14,824 bases of DNA from Caldifarciminota bacterium UBA2202. Its GTDB lineage: Bacteria > Hydrothermota > 32-111. The DNA lies in contig DCUY01000091.1 of assembly GCA_002327905.1 (NCBI GenBank), positions 1 to 14,824 on the forward strand. The letters are read 5' to 3'. The stretch's first letter is position 1. Every line of letters begins with the position of its first letter. A program made the translations under genes and the position numbers. The notes below the pieces were generated by a model. That model did not search any database. It was not told where the DNA came from and saw nothing but the letters and a program-made list of their open reading frames with translations. This document shows positions 1-7,538 of the stretch, one piece after another.

Positions 1-2
1 TA

Positions 3-734
3 TGGTTCAAAGGCGATAGTATGGGTAGATACTTTGACAGCATGGAGGTATATGCGGATAAAAGTATGACGATGGAGTATATAAGGGCAGGGAACAAGAT
101 GGAACTGATAGTTGACTCAATAAAGGCATTTGACGGAATGAATCCAATAAGCGGGATAGATGAGGATGATATAGTAGTCTTCTTCTTTGGATGGGGTACA
201 AACAAACCCGATATAAATGAGAACAACATAGACAGCATATTGAGATTGAGTGGCGGAGATGAATGGGATATATCCGGAGAGGGTATAGAGTTGACAAAGT
301 GGCTGAGCTATCCTGATGGAGACAGGTTTTATGTATATTTTGACGCTAGCGGAAAGATACCGACAGTTGAGGTAGGAGATACTGTATATACAGACAGTCA
401 GACTGTAATGGGTTCATGGTGCGGAGAAGTGTGGAAAAGACCGGTTGTGATAACAGGGAGCTTCGGACCGACAGGGACAGAAGAGAGCCGTGTGCCGTGC
501 GCCGTGGGCTGTGAGCTAAAGATACAAATGCAGAGCCAATACATAATATGGAATACAAATACAGAAGGAACATTGACAGTTTATGACATATCAGGAAGAG
601 AGATAATCAAAGAAGAATCAAAGACAAACGGCACGCACAAGACAGACATCAGACACTTGAAGAATGGGATATACTTTATAAAATTGAAAGATGACAATAA
701 AGAAATCATTAAGAAACAAATAATATTGAAATAA
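3..734 (+). CDS. Secreted protein, 3' fragment, with type IX secretion (Por) C-terminal sorting domain
   Basis: The reading frame is open to the left edge, so this is the C-terminal part of a longer protein whose start lies outside the window; the first ATG (21) is unlikely to be the real start. The last ~65 residues look like a type A T9SS sorting domain: a beta-rich stretch with GTLTVYDISGREI, then LKNGIYFIKLK and the basic tail EIIKKQIILK. In T9SS bacteria this module directs export across the outer membrane and is removed. The preceding ~170 residues are acidic and aromatic-rich (e.g. DIVVFFFGWG, FYVYFDASGK) and were not assigned to a family; they could be a surface or cell-adhesion domain. 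All ten Leu codons seen are TTG, CTG or CTA, with no CTC or CTT, unlike the genes downstream. The sorting-domain call is good, the upstream function unknown. Confidence 0.75.
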   Translation, partial: WFKGDSMGRYFDSMEVYADKSMTMEYIRAGNKMELIVDSIKAFDGMNPISGIDEDDIVVFFFGWGTNKPDINENNIDSILRLSGGDEWDISGEGIELTKWLSYPDGDRFYVYFDASGKIPTVEVGDTVYTDSQTVMGSWCGEVWKRPVVITGSFGPTGTEESRVPCAVGCELKIQMQSQYIIWNTNTEGTLTVYDISGREIIKEESKTNGTHKTDIRHLKNGIYFIKLKDDNKEIIKKQIILK

Positions 735-742
735 AGAACTTG

Positions 743-775
743 ATACTTAAAAAATCACATTAAAGAAGTATTTTT
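743..775 (+). terminator. Possible weak terminator after the secreted-protein gene
   Basis: Six-base arms ATACTT (743-748) and AAGTAT (766-771) flank a 17-base A-rich loop and are followed by four T. The stem is short and A+T-rich, so termination here is only a possibility. It lies just before the promoter at 781. Confidence 0.25.
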
Positions 776-780
776 CTGTA

Positions 781-809
781 TTGCCATATTTTTACTTTTT
801 TGTTATAAT
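781..809 (+). promoter_or_regulatory. Sigma-70-type promoter of the seven-gene operon
   Basis: A -35 box TTGCCA (781-786, 5 of 6 to consensus) and a -10 box TATAAT (804-809, perfect) are separated by exactly 17 bases. A TG at 801-802 makes it an extended -10. The expected transcription start is near 816. It is the only strong promoter seen ahead of the overlapping genes 837-8854, so it probably drives all of them. Confidence 0.8.
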
Positions 810-826
810 ATAATGTTATTTGAAAC

Positions 827-832
827 AGGAGG
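827..832 (+). promoter_or_regulatory. Shine-Dalgarno deciding the carbamoyltransferase start
   Basis: AGGAGG sits 4 bases before the ATG at 837. The alternative in-frame ATG at 813 lies upstream of the predicted transcription start (~816) and has no Shine-Dalgarno, so 837 is the start. Confidence 0.85.
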
Positions 833-836
833 TTTA

Positions 837-2651
837 ATGTATATTTTAGGACTAAATATAGGACATGACGCGACTGTGACTCTTATAAAAGACGGAAAGA
901 TACTCTCTGCGATTGCAGAGGAGAGAGTTTCAAGGGTAAAATTCCATTTCGGATTCCCATACGGGGCGATTAAGGAATGTTTAAGAATAGCAAATGTAAA
1001 AGGAAATGAAATTGAAAAAGTAGTGCTCTCATTCAATAATGACCTTTCAAGGTCGCCCTTTCATTACACTGACCTTATTGTTTACAGAAGCGGCACAATA
1101 GACCCGTCGAATGAAATAGACAACAGAAAGAAATATGATACTGCAAAAGAGATTATATTCAGAAAAATAATAGGTGAAAAGAAATATTGGAAGATGACAA
1201 AGAAATATGCGGTCAAGCATATTACAAATGCAATAAAAAAATGCGGAATAGAGAACTTTACTCTTTCCACAGCCGAACATCATTTGTGTCATGCGGCATC
1301 TGCCTATTATGAGGGCGGGAAGAATGAAGCCCTCATAGTGACAATGGACGGAGCGGGCGACGGACTCTCGGCAACTGTGAGTGTGGGAAAAAACGGAAAA
1401 ATAGAGCGTTTAAGCGAAGTTGAGGATGTCTATTCTGTTGGAAGATTCTATTCTGCAATAACCAAATTTTTAGGATTCAAGAGAAACAGGCATGAAGGAA
1501 AAATAACAGGCCTCGCCGCATACGGCGACCCTAATAAATTATATGATTTGTTCAAACAGCTTATAGACATAACTCCTGACAAAAAATCATTCTATTGCCC
1601 GCTTGCAGGAGGCGACCTTAAAGGAGAAAAACTGAGAAACAGCCAGATGAGGTCATTCCTCTCTGGGAAGTATTACGGACATAACTATACCAACCTCTAT
1701 CTTGAATTTCTAAATGAAAAATGCCTCAATGAGAAGAGAGAGGATATAGCAGCTGCGGCGCAGAAATTGACAGAGGATCTGATAGTGGATTATGTATCCT
1801 ATTATGTAAACACAACGAAAATATTTGATATAGTTCTCGCAGGCGGAATATTCTCCAATGTTAAAGTCAATCAGAGAGTCCTTGAATCCAAAAATGTGAA
1901 ATCTGTCTTCATACATCCGAATATGGGAGACGGAGGGACGGCAACAGGAGCGGCGTATGTTGAGTATGCCAAATATCTGGAGTCAAAGAATAAAAAATTC
2001 CTGCCTTTCACTGTTGAAAATGTTTATTACGGACCGGAGTTTAATGACGAAGAGATACTTGAATCATTGAAAAAGTTTGACGGACTTGAGTACAGAAAGA
2101 GCAGTGATATAATTAAAGAGACAGCGGAGATGATAAAGAATAAAGTTGTTGTCGGATGGTTTCAGGGAAGAATGGAATATGGGCCGAGAGCTCTCGGAAA
2201 CAGGTCGATACTCTTTGATCCGGGCGACAAAAAGATAAATGACTGGCTCAATAAGAGACTCAAAAGAACCGAATTCATGCCATTCGCTCCCTCGGGAATC
2301 TTTGAAGAGGGTCCGACTGTATTTGAAAATTTCTCCCGCGGAGAGTATCCGGCTTATTTCATGACAATCACCTTCAATGTCAAAGAAGAATGGAGAAGCA
2401 GGATTGATGCTGTCAATCATGTTGACAATACGGCGCGTCCGCAGATGGTTAAAGAGAATCAAAATCCTCTTTACTACAAACTTTTAAAAGAGTATCAGAG
2501 GCTCTCAGGTCTGCCATTGTTTGTGAATACAAGCTTCAATATGCATGAAGAGCCGATTTTATGCACACCTGACGATGCAATGCGTTCTCTTAAAAACAAC
2601 TGTGTGGATGTTCTTGTAATAGGAAATTACATAGTAAAACAAAAGGCATAA
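837..2651 (+). CDS. Carbamoyltransferase, NodU/CmcH/TobZ family
   Basis: The 604-residue protein has the family's usual length and two-domain plan. These enzymes make carbamoyl-adenylate from carbamoyl phosphate and ATP and pass the carbamoyl group to a hydroxyl of a sugar or natural product. The N-terminal Kae1-like domain (about 1-380) has the opening YILGLNIGHDA, the metal-site motif HHLCHAASAYY (H148, H149, H152), VTMDGAGDG (169-177) and AGGIFSNVKVNQ (335-346). The C-terminal YrdC-like domain (about 395-600) has GRMEYGPRALGNRS (444-457), FAPS (483-486) and NTSFNMHEEPI (564-574). All the catalytic landmarks I know are present, so it should be active. The acceptor cannot be read from sequence; the glycosyltransferase starting on its last base suggests a glycan or glycoside. 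It is first in the operon, and the start at 837 follows from promoter and Shine-Dalgarno position. Confidence 0.92.
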   Translation: MYILGLNIGHDATVTLIKDGKILSAIAEERVSRVKFHFGFPYGAIKECLRIANVKGNEIEKVVLSFNNDLSRSPFHYTDLIVYRSGTIDPSNEIDNRKKYDTAKEIIFRKIIGEKKYWKMTKKYAVKHITNAIKKCGIENFTLSTAEHHLCHAASAYYEGGKNEALIVTMDGAGDGLSATVSVGKNGKIERLSEVEDVYSVGRFYSAITKFLGFKRNRHEGKITGLAAYGDPNKLYDLFKQLIDITPDKKSFYCPLAGGDLKGEKLRNSQMRSFLSGKYYGHNYTNLYLEFLNEKCLNEKREDIAAAAQKLTEDLIVDYVSYYVNTTKIFDIVLAGGIFSNVKVNQRVLESKNVKSVFIHPNMGDGGTATGAAYVEYAKYLESKNKKFLPFTVENVYYGPEFNDEEILESLKKFDGLEYRKSSDIIKETAEMIKNKVVVGWFQGRMEYGPRALGNRSILFDPGDKKINDWLNKRLKRTEFMPFAPSGIFEEGPTVFENFSRGEYPAYFMTITFNVKEEWRSRIDAVNHVDNTARPQMVKENQNPLYYKLLKEYQRLSGLPLFVNTSFNMHEEPILCTPDDAMRSLKNNCVDVLVIGNYIVKQKA

Positions 2652-3805
2652 TGAAATATTCCTCAGTAGTCTGCTTTGCAGGCGGCGATTGGTGGTATCA
2701 TCACACCCATTCGTATAATCATCTGATGAAGCAGTTCTCAAAGGATGTCAAAGTGCTTTATGTAAACTCCCTTCCTGTCGGAAGCGTCGGCGGGGCAAAG
2801 AGCTCCAAAAGAATCTTAAATAAAATAAAAAGCATTGCCAGATTCTTTAAGAAGGCGCAGAAGAATCTTTATGTCTTTACTCCCATATTCATACCCATGA
2901 AAGACAGCGGATTTCTTCTTGAGGTGAACTCTCTGCTCTTAAAAATACAGATAAAAATAATAATCAGTATGCTTAAAATGAAGGATCCTCTCATCTGGAT
3001 TGCTAATCCCAATGGATATATATTTCTGAGAAAATCAAAGAAGTTAAAATCAGTTTATCAGATAGTGGATAAGGTCTCGGCATACAGACACGCCGGAGAA
3101 ATGGTTAAGACATTTGATTCTGATTTGTGCAGGGACTCTGATTTGATTTTTACGCCCGGAAGAATGCTTTACGAAGAGAAGAAGACGCAGTATCCTGAAA
3201 AGGTCTTTAGAATTAAGCACGGTGTAGATACTGAACATTTTGTAATTAAATCAGATATAATGCCTTATGATTTTCCGCAGAACGGAAAGAAGACCTTTAC
3301 TTACTGGGGTTCAATAGATTATAAAAAGGTGGATTACTCTCTCTTGAAATACCTTGCGGAAAATGGCTCTGAATTTAATATACTTCTAATCGGAAGAGTA
3401 TTTGATTTTAAGATGGAGGATTTTAAGGAGTATAAGCATATATATTTTCTCAGGGAGAAAAAATATGAAGAGCTTCCTCTTTATGCATTCTTTTCTGACG
3501 GGTTTCTGATTCCTTGGGACAAAGATGATGAGATGAACAGAAATGCAAGTCCGATTAAGCTCCGTGAATACCTCTCCACAGGAAAACCTGTTATTGCCAC
3601 TTATATTCCCGAGTTTGAAGAATTCAGGGATTATATAATGATTTCGCGCGACAACAGAGAGTTTCTCGGCAATATGGCGAAAGCATTGAAAGAGGATTCT
3701 GAGATTGAGCGTAAAAAGAGAATGGAATTTGTAAAGTCAAACAGCTGGAGAAATGTTTATGAGGATATTCGCAAAACTCTCTCTGATTTTCCTGATAACT
3801 CTTGA
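2651..3805 (+). CDS. Glycosyltransferase, GT4-like (GT-B fold)
   Basis: A 384-residue cytoplasmic enzyme expected to move a sugar from an activated donor to a glycan, lipid or small molecule. The N-terminal half has the FAGGDWWYHHTHSYNHLM opening (9-26), resembling TuaH-like and other family-4 transferases that start with a short 'GxDW' segment, then YQIVDKVSAYRH (136-147) and HGVD (190-193). The C-terminal Rossmann half has the donor-site motif SPIKLREYLSTGKPVIAT (300-317), with the acidic residue E306 where GT4 enzymes bind the nucleotide sugar, followed by E321 to E324. The ATG shares its A with the TAA of the carbamoyltransferase (TAATG), so the two are probably translationally coupled and may modify the same molecule. 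The specific sugar and acceptor are unknown. Confidence 0.85.
   Translation: MKYSSVVCFAGGDWWYHHTHSYNHLMKQFSKDVKVLYVNSLPVGSVGGAKSSKRILNKIKSIARFFKKAQKNLYVFTPIFIPMKDSGFLLEVNSLLLKIQIKIIISMLKMKDPLIWIANPNGYIFLRKSKKLKSVYQIVDKVSAYRHAGEMVKTFDSDLCRDSDLIFTPGRMLYEEKKTQYPEKVFRIKHGVDTEHFVIKSDIMPYDFPQNGKKTFTYWGSIDYKKVDYSLLKYLAENGSEFNILLIGRVFDFKMEDFKEYKHIYFLREKKYEELPLYAFFSDGFLIPWDKDDEMNRNASPIKLREYLSTGKPVIATYIPEFEEFRDYIMISRDNREFLGNMAKALKEDSEIERKKRMEFVKSNSWRNVYEDIRKTLSDFPDNS
3747..3750 (+). promoter_or_regulatory. Shine-Dalgarno choosing between two starts of the propeller gene
   Basis: GGAG lies 2 bases before ATG 3753 but 8 bases before ATG 3759. The 8-base spacing is normal, which favours 3759; the difference is two residues. 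Confidence 0.55.
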
Positions 3806-5081
3806 AATATCTGCATTGGAGTCAACTCTCATAGTGCCTCCTTTTCAGCATTCAATGGGATATCATAAGGCTAACTCATCCATAGCTAAAATGGTTCTCG
3901 GCAAGAAGGTCGACTTTCACAGAATAGGCGGAATATGCGCATTGAAGATCTCCCAGCTTGATGATAAGACAACGAAAGATGATGATGCGATTTTGTCTCT
4001 CTTCGGTCTTAATAATCATCAGATTATATACAATGTGGGTCTCAAAAAATTAAAAATATACGGCGCAAAAGGAAGGCTTAAGAATCCTGAAACTTTTTAC
4101 TATCCGTTTGACATTGCAGTGACTCCAAAAGGCTCTGTCTATCTGACTGACACATACAATTACAGGGTGATGAAACTGAAATATGATGAAGATGACTCAC
4201 TTGAATATGACAGGGAGTTGGGCGGAATGGGAGTGGATTCCGCATCCCTCAATCTTCCTAAGGGTCTTGATTATTCAGCTGTTGAGGATATATATATATG
4301 CGACAGTAAAAATGACAGAATAGTTGTCTGCGATTCGACCTTAAAGACAAAAATGATTTTTGACAACATACCGAGTCCCCACTCAATCAGTGTTATAGAT
4401 TATGATAAAAAATACCTCACTGTAAATGAGCCATTGTCAGTGATAGTTTCAAGCGGCAGGACGCATCTTCTAAAGCTCGGACCTCACGGGCAGATTCTTG
4501 CGGAGATTTTTCCTCAGGATTTAACCGATTATGAGCAGATTGATTTTAATTTCATTGATTATGATTACAATGGAAATATCTGGGTCACTGACACAGTAAA
4601 CAGCTGTATTCACAAATTTGACATCAACTTAAAATACATAACATCATTCGGCTCTGAGGGAACAGGGAAGGCGCAGTTTTACAAACCTGAGGGCATATCA
4701 ATATACAGAAAATTCGGACAGGTCTTCGTGGCTGAAAGGACAGGTTTTCAATACTATTGGATAGGAGTGGACGGATATATCAGGGAATTCACTCCGTCGG
4801 TTTTAACTGACTCCACAGAGGGACTCACAATATCACTTTACACAACTGAGCAGTGCAAAGTAACTATAGAAATAGCTAAGAACGGTAAAAAGGTGAGGCG
4901 CCTCACTCAGAGTTTGAAACGAAATATAGGGCTTAATTATATTTTATGGGACCTCAAAGACGAAGACGGGGAGAGAATCACTGAAAAAGGCAAGTATGAT
5001 ATGAGGATAACTCTTGAGGCACTCTACTCTTCAAGAGGATTCTTTTCAAAGGAGATAAAACATTATATTGAAAAAATTTAG
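3759..5081 (+). CDS. Secreted NHL-repeat beta-propeller with C-terminal FlgD-like Ig domain
   Basis: The 440-residue protein begins with a Sec signal peptide (MRIFAKLSLIFLITLEISA, cleavage near A19), so it is exported. Residues ~55-345 carry NHL-type blades: PFDIAVTPKGSVYLTDTYNYRV (split over 117-137), LPKGLDYSAVEDIYICDSKNDRI, FIDYDYNGNIWVTDTVNSCIHKF and YKPEGISIYRKFGQVFVAE. Each has the family's 'G/D-I-A-V ... G-x-I-Y-V-x-D' pattern, and such propellers usually bind ligands or proteins. Residues ~355-430 match a FlgD-like Ig domain: hydrophobic strands, then GLNYILWDLKDEDGERITEKGKY, the hallmark N-x-x-x-WD-x-x-D-x-x-G pattern. No sorting domain follows, so it may stay periplasmic or be surface-bound. 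It overlaps the glycosyltransferase by 47 bases and the next gene by 14. Role unknown; a partner of the downstream transporter is possible. Confidence 0.8.
   Translation: MRIFAKLSLIFLITLEISALESTLIVPPFQHSMGYHKANSSIAKMVLGKKVDFHRIGGICALKISQLDDKTTKDDDAILSLFGLNNHQIIYNVGLKKLKIYGAKGRLKNPETFYYPFDIAVTPKGSVYLTDTYNYRVMKLKYDEDDSLEYDRELGGMGVDSASLNLPKGLDYSAVEDIYICDSKNDRIVVCDSTLKTKMIFDNIPSPHSISVIDYDKKYLTVNEPLSVIVSSGRTHLLKLGPHGQILAEIFPQDLTDYEQIDFNFIDYDYNGNIWVTDTVNSCIHKFDINLKYITSFGSEGTGKAQFYKPEGISIYRKFGQVFVAERTGFQYYWIGVDGYIREFTPSVLTDSTEGLTISLYTTEQCKVTIEIAKNGKKVRRLTQSLKRNIGLNYILWDLKDEDGERITEKGKYDMRITLEALYSSRGFFSKEIKHYIEKI
5050..5054 (+). promoter_or_regulatory. Shine-Dalgarno for the binding-protein gene, distant from its TTG start
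   Basis: AGGAG is 13 bases before the TTG at 5068. An in-frame TAA at 5056 prevents a longer protein, and no ATG or GTG lies between. ATT at 5062 would have a normal 7-base spacing but is a very rare start codon. Confidence 0.5.
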
Positions 5082-5859
5082 TCTTATTCTGATGCTCTGC
5101 GCCTCTCTGCTTTTAAGCGGAATGACAGTTGTATCAATGGCTCCCAATATCACAGAATCAGTTTATTTCCTTGAAGCAGACTCGATTCTTAAGGGACGCA
5201 CTCTTTACTGCGACTATCCGAAGGCGGCGGAGAATGTTGATGTGACAGGAACATTCATTGAGATGGATTATGAGAAGATTCTTCTCCTTAGTCCTGACAT
5301 TGTCATTTTCAGCGGGAATCTCACATCAAAGCAGAAGACATTTCTTGATGAGTACAAGATAAAATATGTTGATATAAAAATGGAAAGAGCTTGTGAGGTT
5401 ATTCCCGCATTAAGAACTCTTGATTCTTTGATAAATCATTCTTCAATGAAGGATAAAATAGACTCGCTTGATAGTTCTTTCAAACCGGAGCTGTCAGCAA
5501 GAACTTCAAAAATATTTCTTGAAATGAGTTCTAAACCTCTCGTATCTGCAAACAAAAACAGTTATGTAGGAAGCATTCTTGAAATGATGGGCTTCTCCGT
5601 ATTCTCCGATTCCAATTACAGCTCATACAGCGCAGTTTCTCAAGAGGAAGTAATAAAATTCAATCCCACGGCTATAATAGTATTTCATGATGAATCAAAG
5701 GTGTCGGACAGGCTCGGATGGGAGAATGTGAATGCCGTCAAAAACAAGAGGATTATCTATTTGAACAAAGAGGAGACAGACATACTATCAAGACCCGGAC
5801 CGAGAATATCGGAGGCGCTTAAAGTTTTGGAGGATATTCGTGAAAAGTTCTCCCTTTAA
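5068..5859 (+). CDS. Periplasmic substrate-binding protein, BtuF/FecB type
   Basis: The 263-residue protein is the usual size for class III binding proteins that deliver corrinoids, haem or ferric siderophores to ABC importers. A signal peptide (MKKFSLILMLCASLLLSG) is followed directly by the mature fold; there is no lipobox cysteine, so it should be soluble in the periplasm. Family landmarks are VVSMAPNITESV (21-32), VDVTGTFIEMDYEKILLLSPDIVI (57-80, typical of BtuF/FecB), SAVSQEEVIKFNPTAIIV (188-205), W218 in LGWENVNAVKNKRIIYL, and SRPGPRISEAL (241-251). Ligand cannot be fixed from sequence; the overall pattern is closest to BtuF or haem/iron binders. The gene starts with TTG inside the end of the propeller gene and overlaps the permease gene by 20 bases. 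Confidence 0.87.
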   Translation: MKKFSLILMLCASLLLSGMTVVSMAPNITESVYFLEADSILKGRTLYCDYPKAAENVDVTGTFIEMDYEKILLLSPDIVIFSGNLTSKQKTFLDEYKIKYVDIKMERACEVIPALRTLDSLINHSSMKDKIDSLDSSFKPELSARTSKIFLEMSSKPLVSANKNSYVGSILEMMGFSVFSDSNYSSYSAVSQEEVIKFNPTAIIVFHDESKVSDRLGWENVNAVKNKRIIYLNKEETDILSRPGPRISEALKVLEDIREKFSL

Positions 5860-6790
5860 GATTATCGCTGTATTCTTATTTATTCTTCTTATTTATATTT
5901 ATCTTACATTTGAAATAGATCTCTCCTCTGCTTCACATTTGAATCTGCTGTTAAATATACGGCTACCCCGTCTTATTTTGGCTCTTCTCACAGGAGCGGG
6001 GTTGTCTCTTTCGGGAGCTGTGATGCAGACTCTGTTCAGGAATCCTCTCGCTGATTCATATATGCTCGGAATATCAGGAGGCGCATTATTTGGAGTAATG
6101 CTCTCGAAGATGTTCTGCGGAGGAAATATCATACTGTCAGTTGCTTTTTCATTCTCATTCGCCCTCATATCATTTTTTCTCTCACTCATCATTTCAAAGT
6201 CAATTAAAGGAGACAAGAGATTTACTCTCGTTTTGTCAGGTTTGATGCTAAACATACTCTTCTCCTCTCTTGTCGTTGTGATGTCAATGCTTATCAAGGC
6301 AGATTCGAAGGACCTTTTTTATATGCTGATGGGTTCCTTAAACATTATTATACTTAAGAAATATTTATTTTTTTACATAATTCTTGCTGTTCTGCTCCTG
6401 TTTTCATTCATATTATTCTTTATTAAATCAAAGGAGCTTGACCTCTTGGCATTCGGAGATGAGATAGCGGTTTCATCAGGCATTGATGCAAAAAAGTCAT
6501 TCTATACTATGATGATGCTCTCCGTCTTTATTGCAGGCATTCTCGTTTCATTTTCGGGGATAATCGGATTCATAGGAATCCTCATTCCCAATATGGTAAG
6601 AATGTCAAAACAGAAGCATATAAAACTGATTCCCGAGGCGCTATTCTTCGGTTCATTTGCTCTTCTCTTGTCTGATTTCATAGCAAAGAATGCGCTTGCT
6701 TTTGAAATGCCTGTCGGTGTCGTGACATCCATAGTGGGAGTACCATTTCTCTTCATCATACTTAAAAGGAGTTTTAATGCTGAAAGTTGA
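5840..6790 (+). CDS. ABC importer permease, FecCD/BtuC family
   Basis: A polytopic inner-membrane protein of 316 residues with about nine to ten hydrophobic segments, slightly shorter than typical BtuC or FecD (~325-335). Motifs are RLPRLILALLTGAGLSLSGA (41-60), followed by QTLFRNPLADSYMLGISGGA (63-82), the cytoplasmic coupling region around GDEIAVSSGI (206-215), GIIGFIGILIPNMVRM (240-255) and MPVGVVTSIVGVPFLFIIL (290-308), all characteristic of the family. The start is GTG at 5840 with GGAGG (5829-5833) six bases before it, inside the binding-protein gene. As a homodimer it should form the channel for the substrate delivered by the upstream binding protein. Confidence 0.9.
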   Translation: MKSSPFKIIAVFLFILLIYIYLTFEIDLSSASHLNLLLNIRLPRLILALLTGAGLSLSGAVMQTLFRNPLADSYMLGISGGALFGVMLSKMFCGGNIILSVAFSFSFALISFFLSLIISKSIKGDKRFTLVLSGLMLNILFSSLVVVMSMLIKADSKDLFYMLMGSLNIIILKKYLFFYIILAVLLLFSFILFFIKSKELDLLAFGDEIAVSSGIDAKKSFYTMMMLSVFIAGILVSFSGIIGFIGILIPNMVRMSKQKHIKLIPEALFFGSFALLLSDFIAKNALAFEMPVGVVTSIVGVPFLFIILKRSFNAES

Positions 6791-7538
6791 ATCCTGCTTT
6801 TTCCGGTATGATGCGAAGAACCCTCTGCTTGAAAATATAAATATGAGTATTGAAGAACCCGGGATATATTCAATTATCGGACTTAACGGCACAGGGAAAT
6901 CCACGCTTCTAAAGCTCATCGCAGGATTACTCAGACCAATATCGGGAAAAATAGAGATTGAAGGAAAGGATATCTTAAAAACATCATTTGCCTCGCTTTC
7001 AAGGATGCGTAGCTATCTTCCTCAGAATATATACCTGCCGATTGACTTCCCGGCAATAGAATTTATAAGGTATGGAGCATATTTGGAGATGGACCTTTTT
7101 TCGAGACTGAACAGAGAAAAAGAGAAGGAGATTGAATTGATAATAGATAAAATGAATATAACTGATTTGAAGGACAGGATGACTTCAACTTTGAGTGCTG
7201 GAGAGATGCAGAGAATTCACATTGCAAAGGCGCTTCTTCAGGGAGGAAGGGTCATTCTAATGGACGAACCTGTGAGCAACATTGACATATCCTTCAGACG
7301 CAGATTTTTGAAACTTCTTAAAGACATGTCAAAAGAGAAGGTCGTTATTATAGTCATGCATGACCTCAACATAGCATTCAATATGTCAAAAAAGATTCTT
7401 GCGCTGTCAAAGAACGCTGGCTTTGATTTCAATTCTCCGGAAATGATTATAAAAAATCTTGATTCTATATTTAATGAAAAAATATCCTATATGAAAAATA
7501 ATGATAAATATATATTCGCTGATGAGGAGGATTTGTGA
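6777..7538 (+). CDS. ABC importer ATPase, FecE/BtuD/FhuC family
   Basis: A 253-residue nucleotide-binding subunit that powers the FecCD-type permease. All the catalytic motifs are intact: Walker A GLNGTGKST (35-43), Q-loop YLPQN with Q83, signature LSAGEMQ (139-145; Ala in the third place is common in this subfamily), Walker B VILMDEP (159-165, E164), D-loop SNID and switch His in VMHDLN (H195). It starts at ATG 6777, five bases after AAGGAG, and overlaps the permease gene by 14 bases. The last ~40 residues (210-253) are lysine- and asparagine-rich and carry no motif I recognise. Together with the two genes upstream it completes the importer. Confidence 0.93.
   Translation: MLKVESCFFRYDAKNPLLENINMSIEEPGIYSIIGLNGTGKSTLLKLIAGLLRPISGKIEIEGKDILKTSFASLSRMRSYLPQNIYLPIDFPAIEFIRYGAYLEMDLFSRLNREKEKEIELIIDKMNITDLKDRMTSTLSAGEMQRIHIAKALLQGGRVILMDEPVSNIDISFRRRFLKLLKDMSKEKVVIIVMHDLNIAFNMSKKILALSKNAGFDFNSPEMIIKNLDSIFNEKISYMKNNDKYIFADEEDL

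Noticed and set aside
813..836. Upstream ATG giving a 612-residue carbamoyltransferase
   Set aside because: It lies before the predicted transcription start, has no Shine-Dalgarno, and the family N-terminus matches the protein starting at 837.
2064..2462. 132-codon minus-strand frame opposite the carbamoyltransferase C-terminal domain
   Set aside because: The sense strand encodes the conserved YrdC-like domain; the reverse protein shows nothing recognisable.
5899..6297. 132-codon minus-strand open frame opposite the permease gene
   Set aside because: The plus-strand FecCD protein is unambiguous; the reverse frame has low-complexity composition and no family signal.
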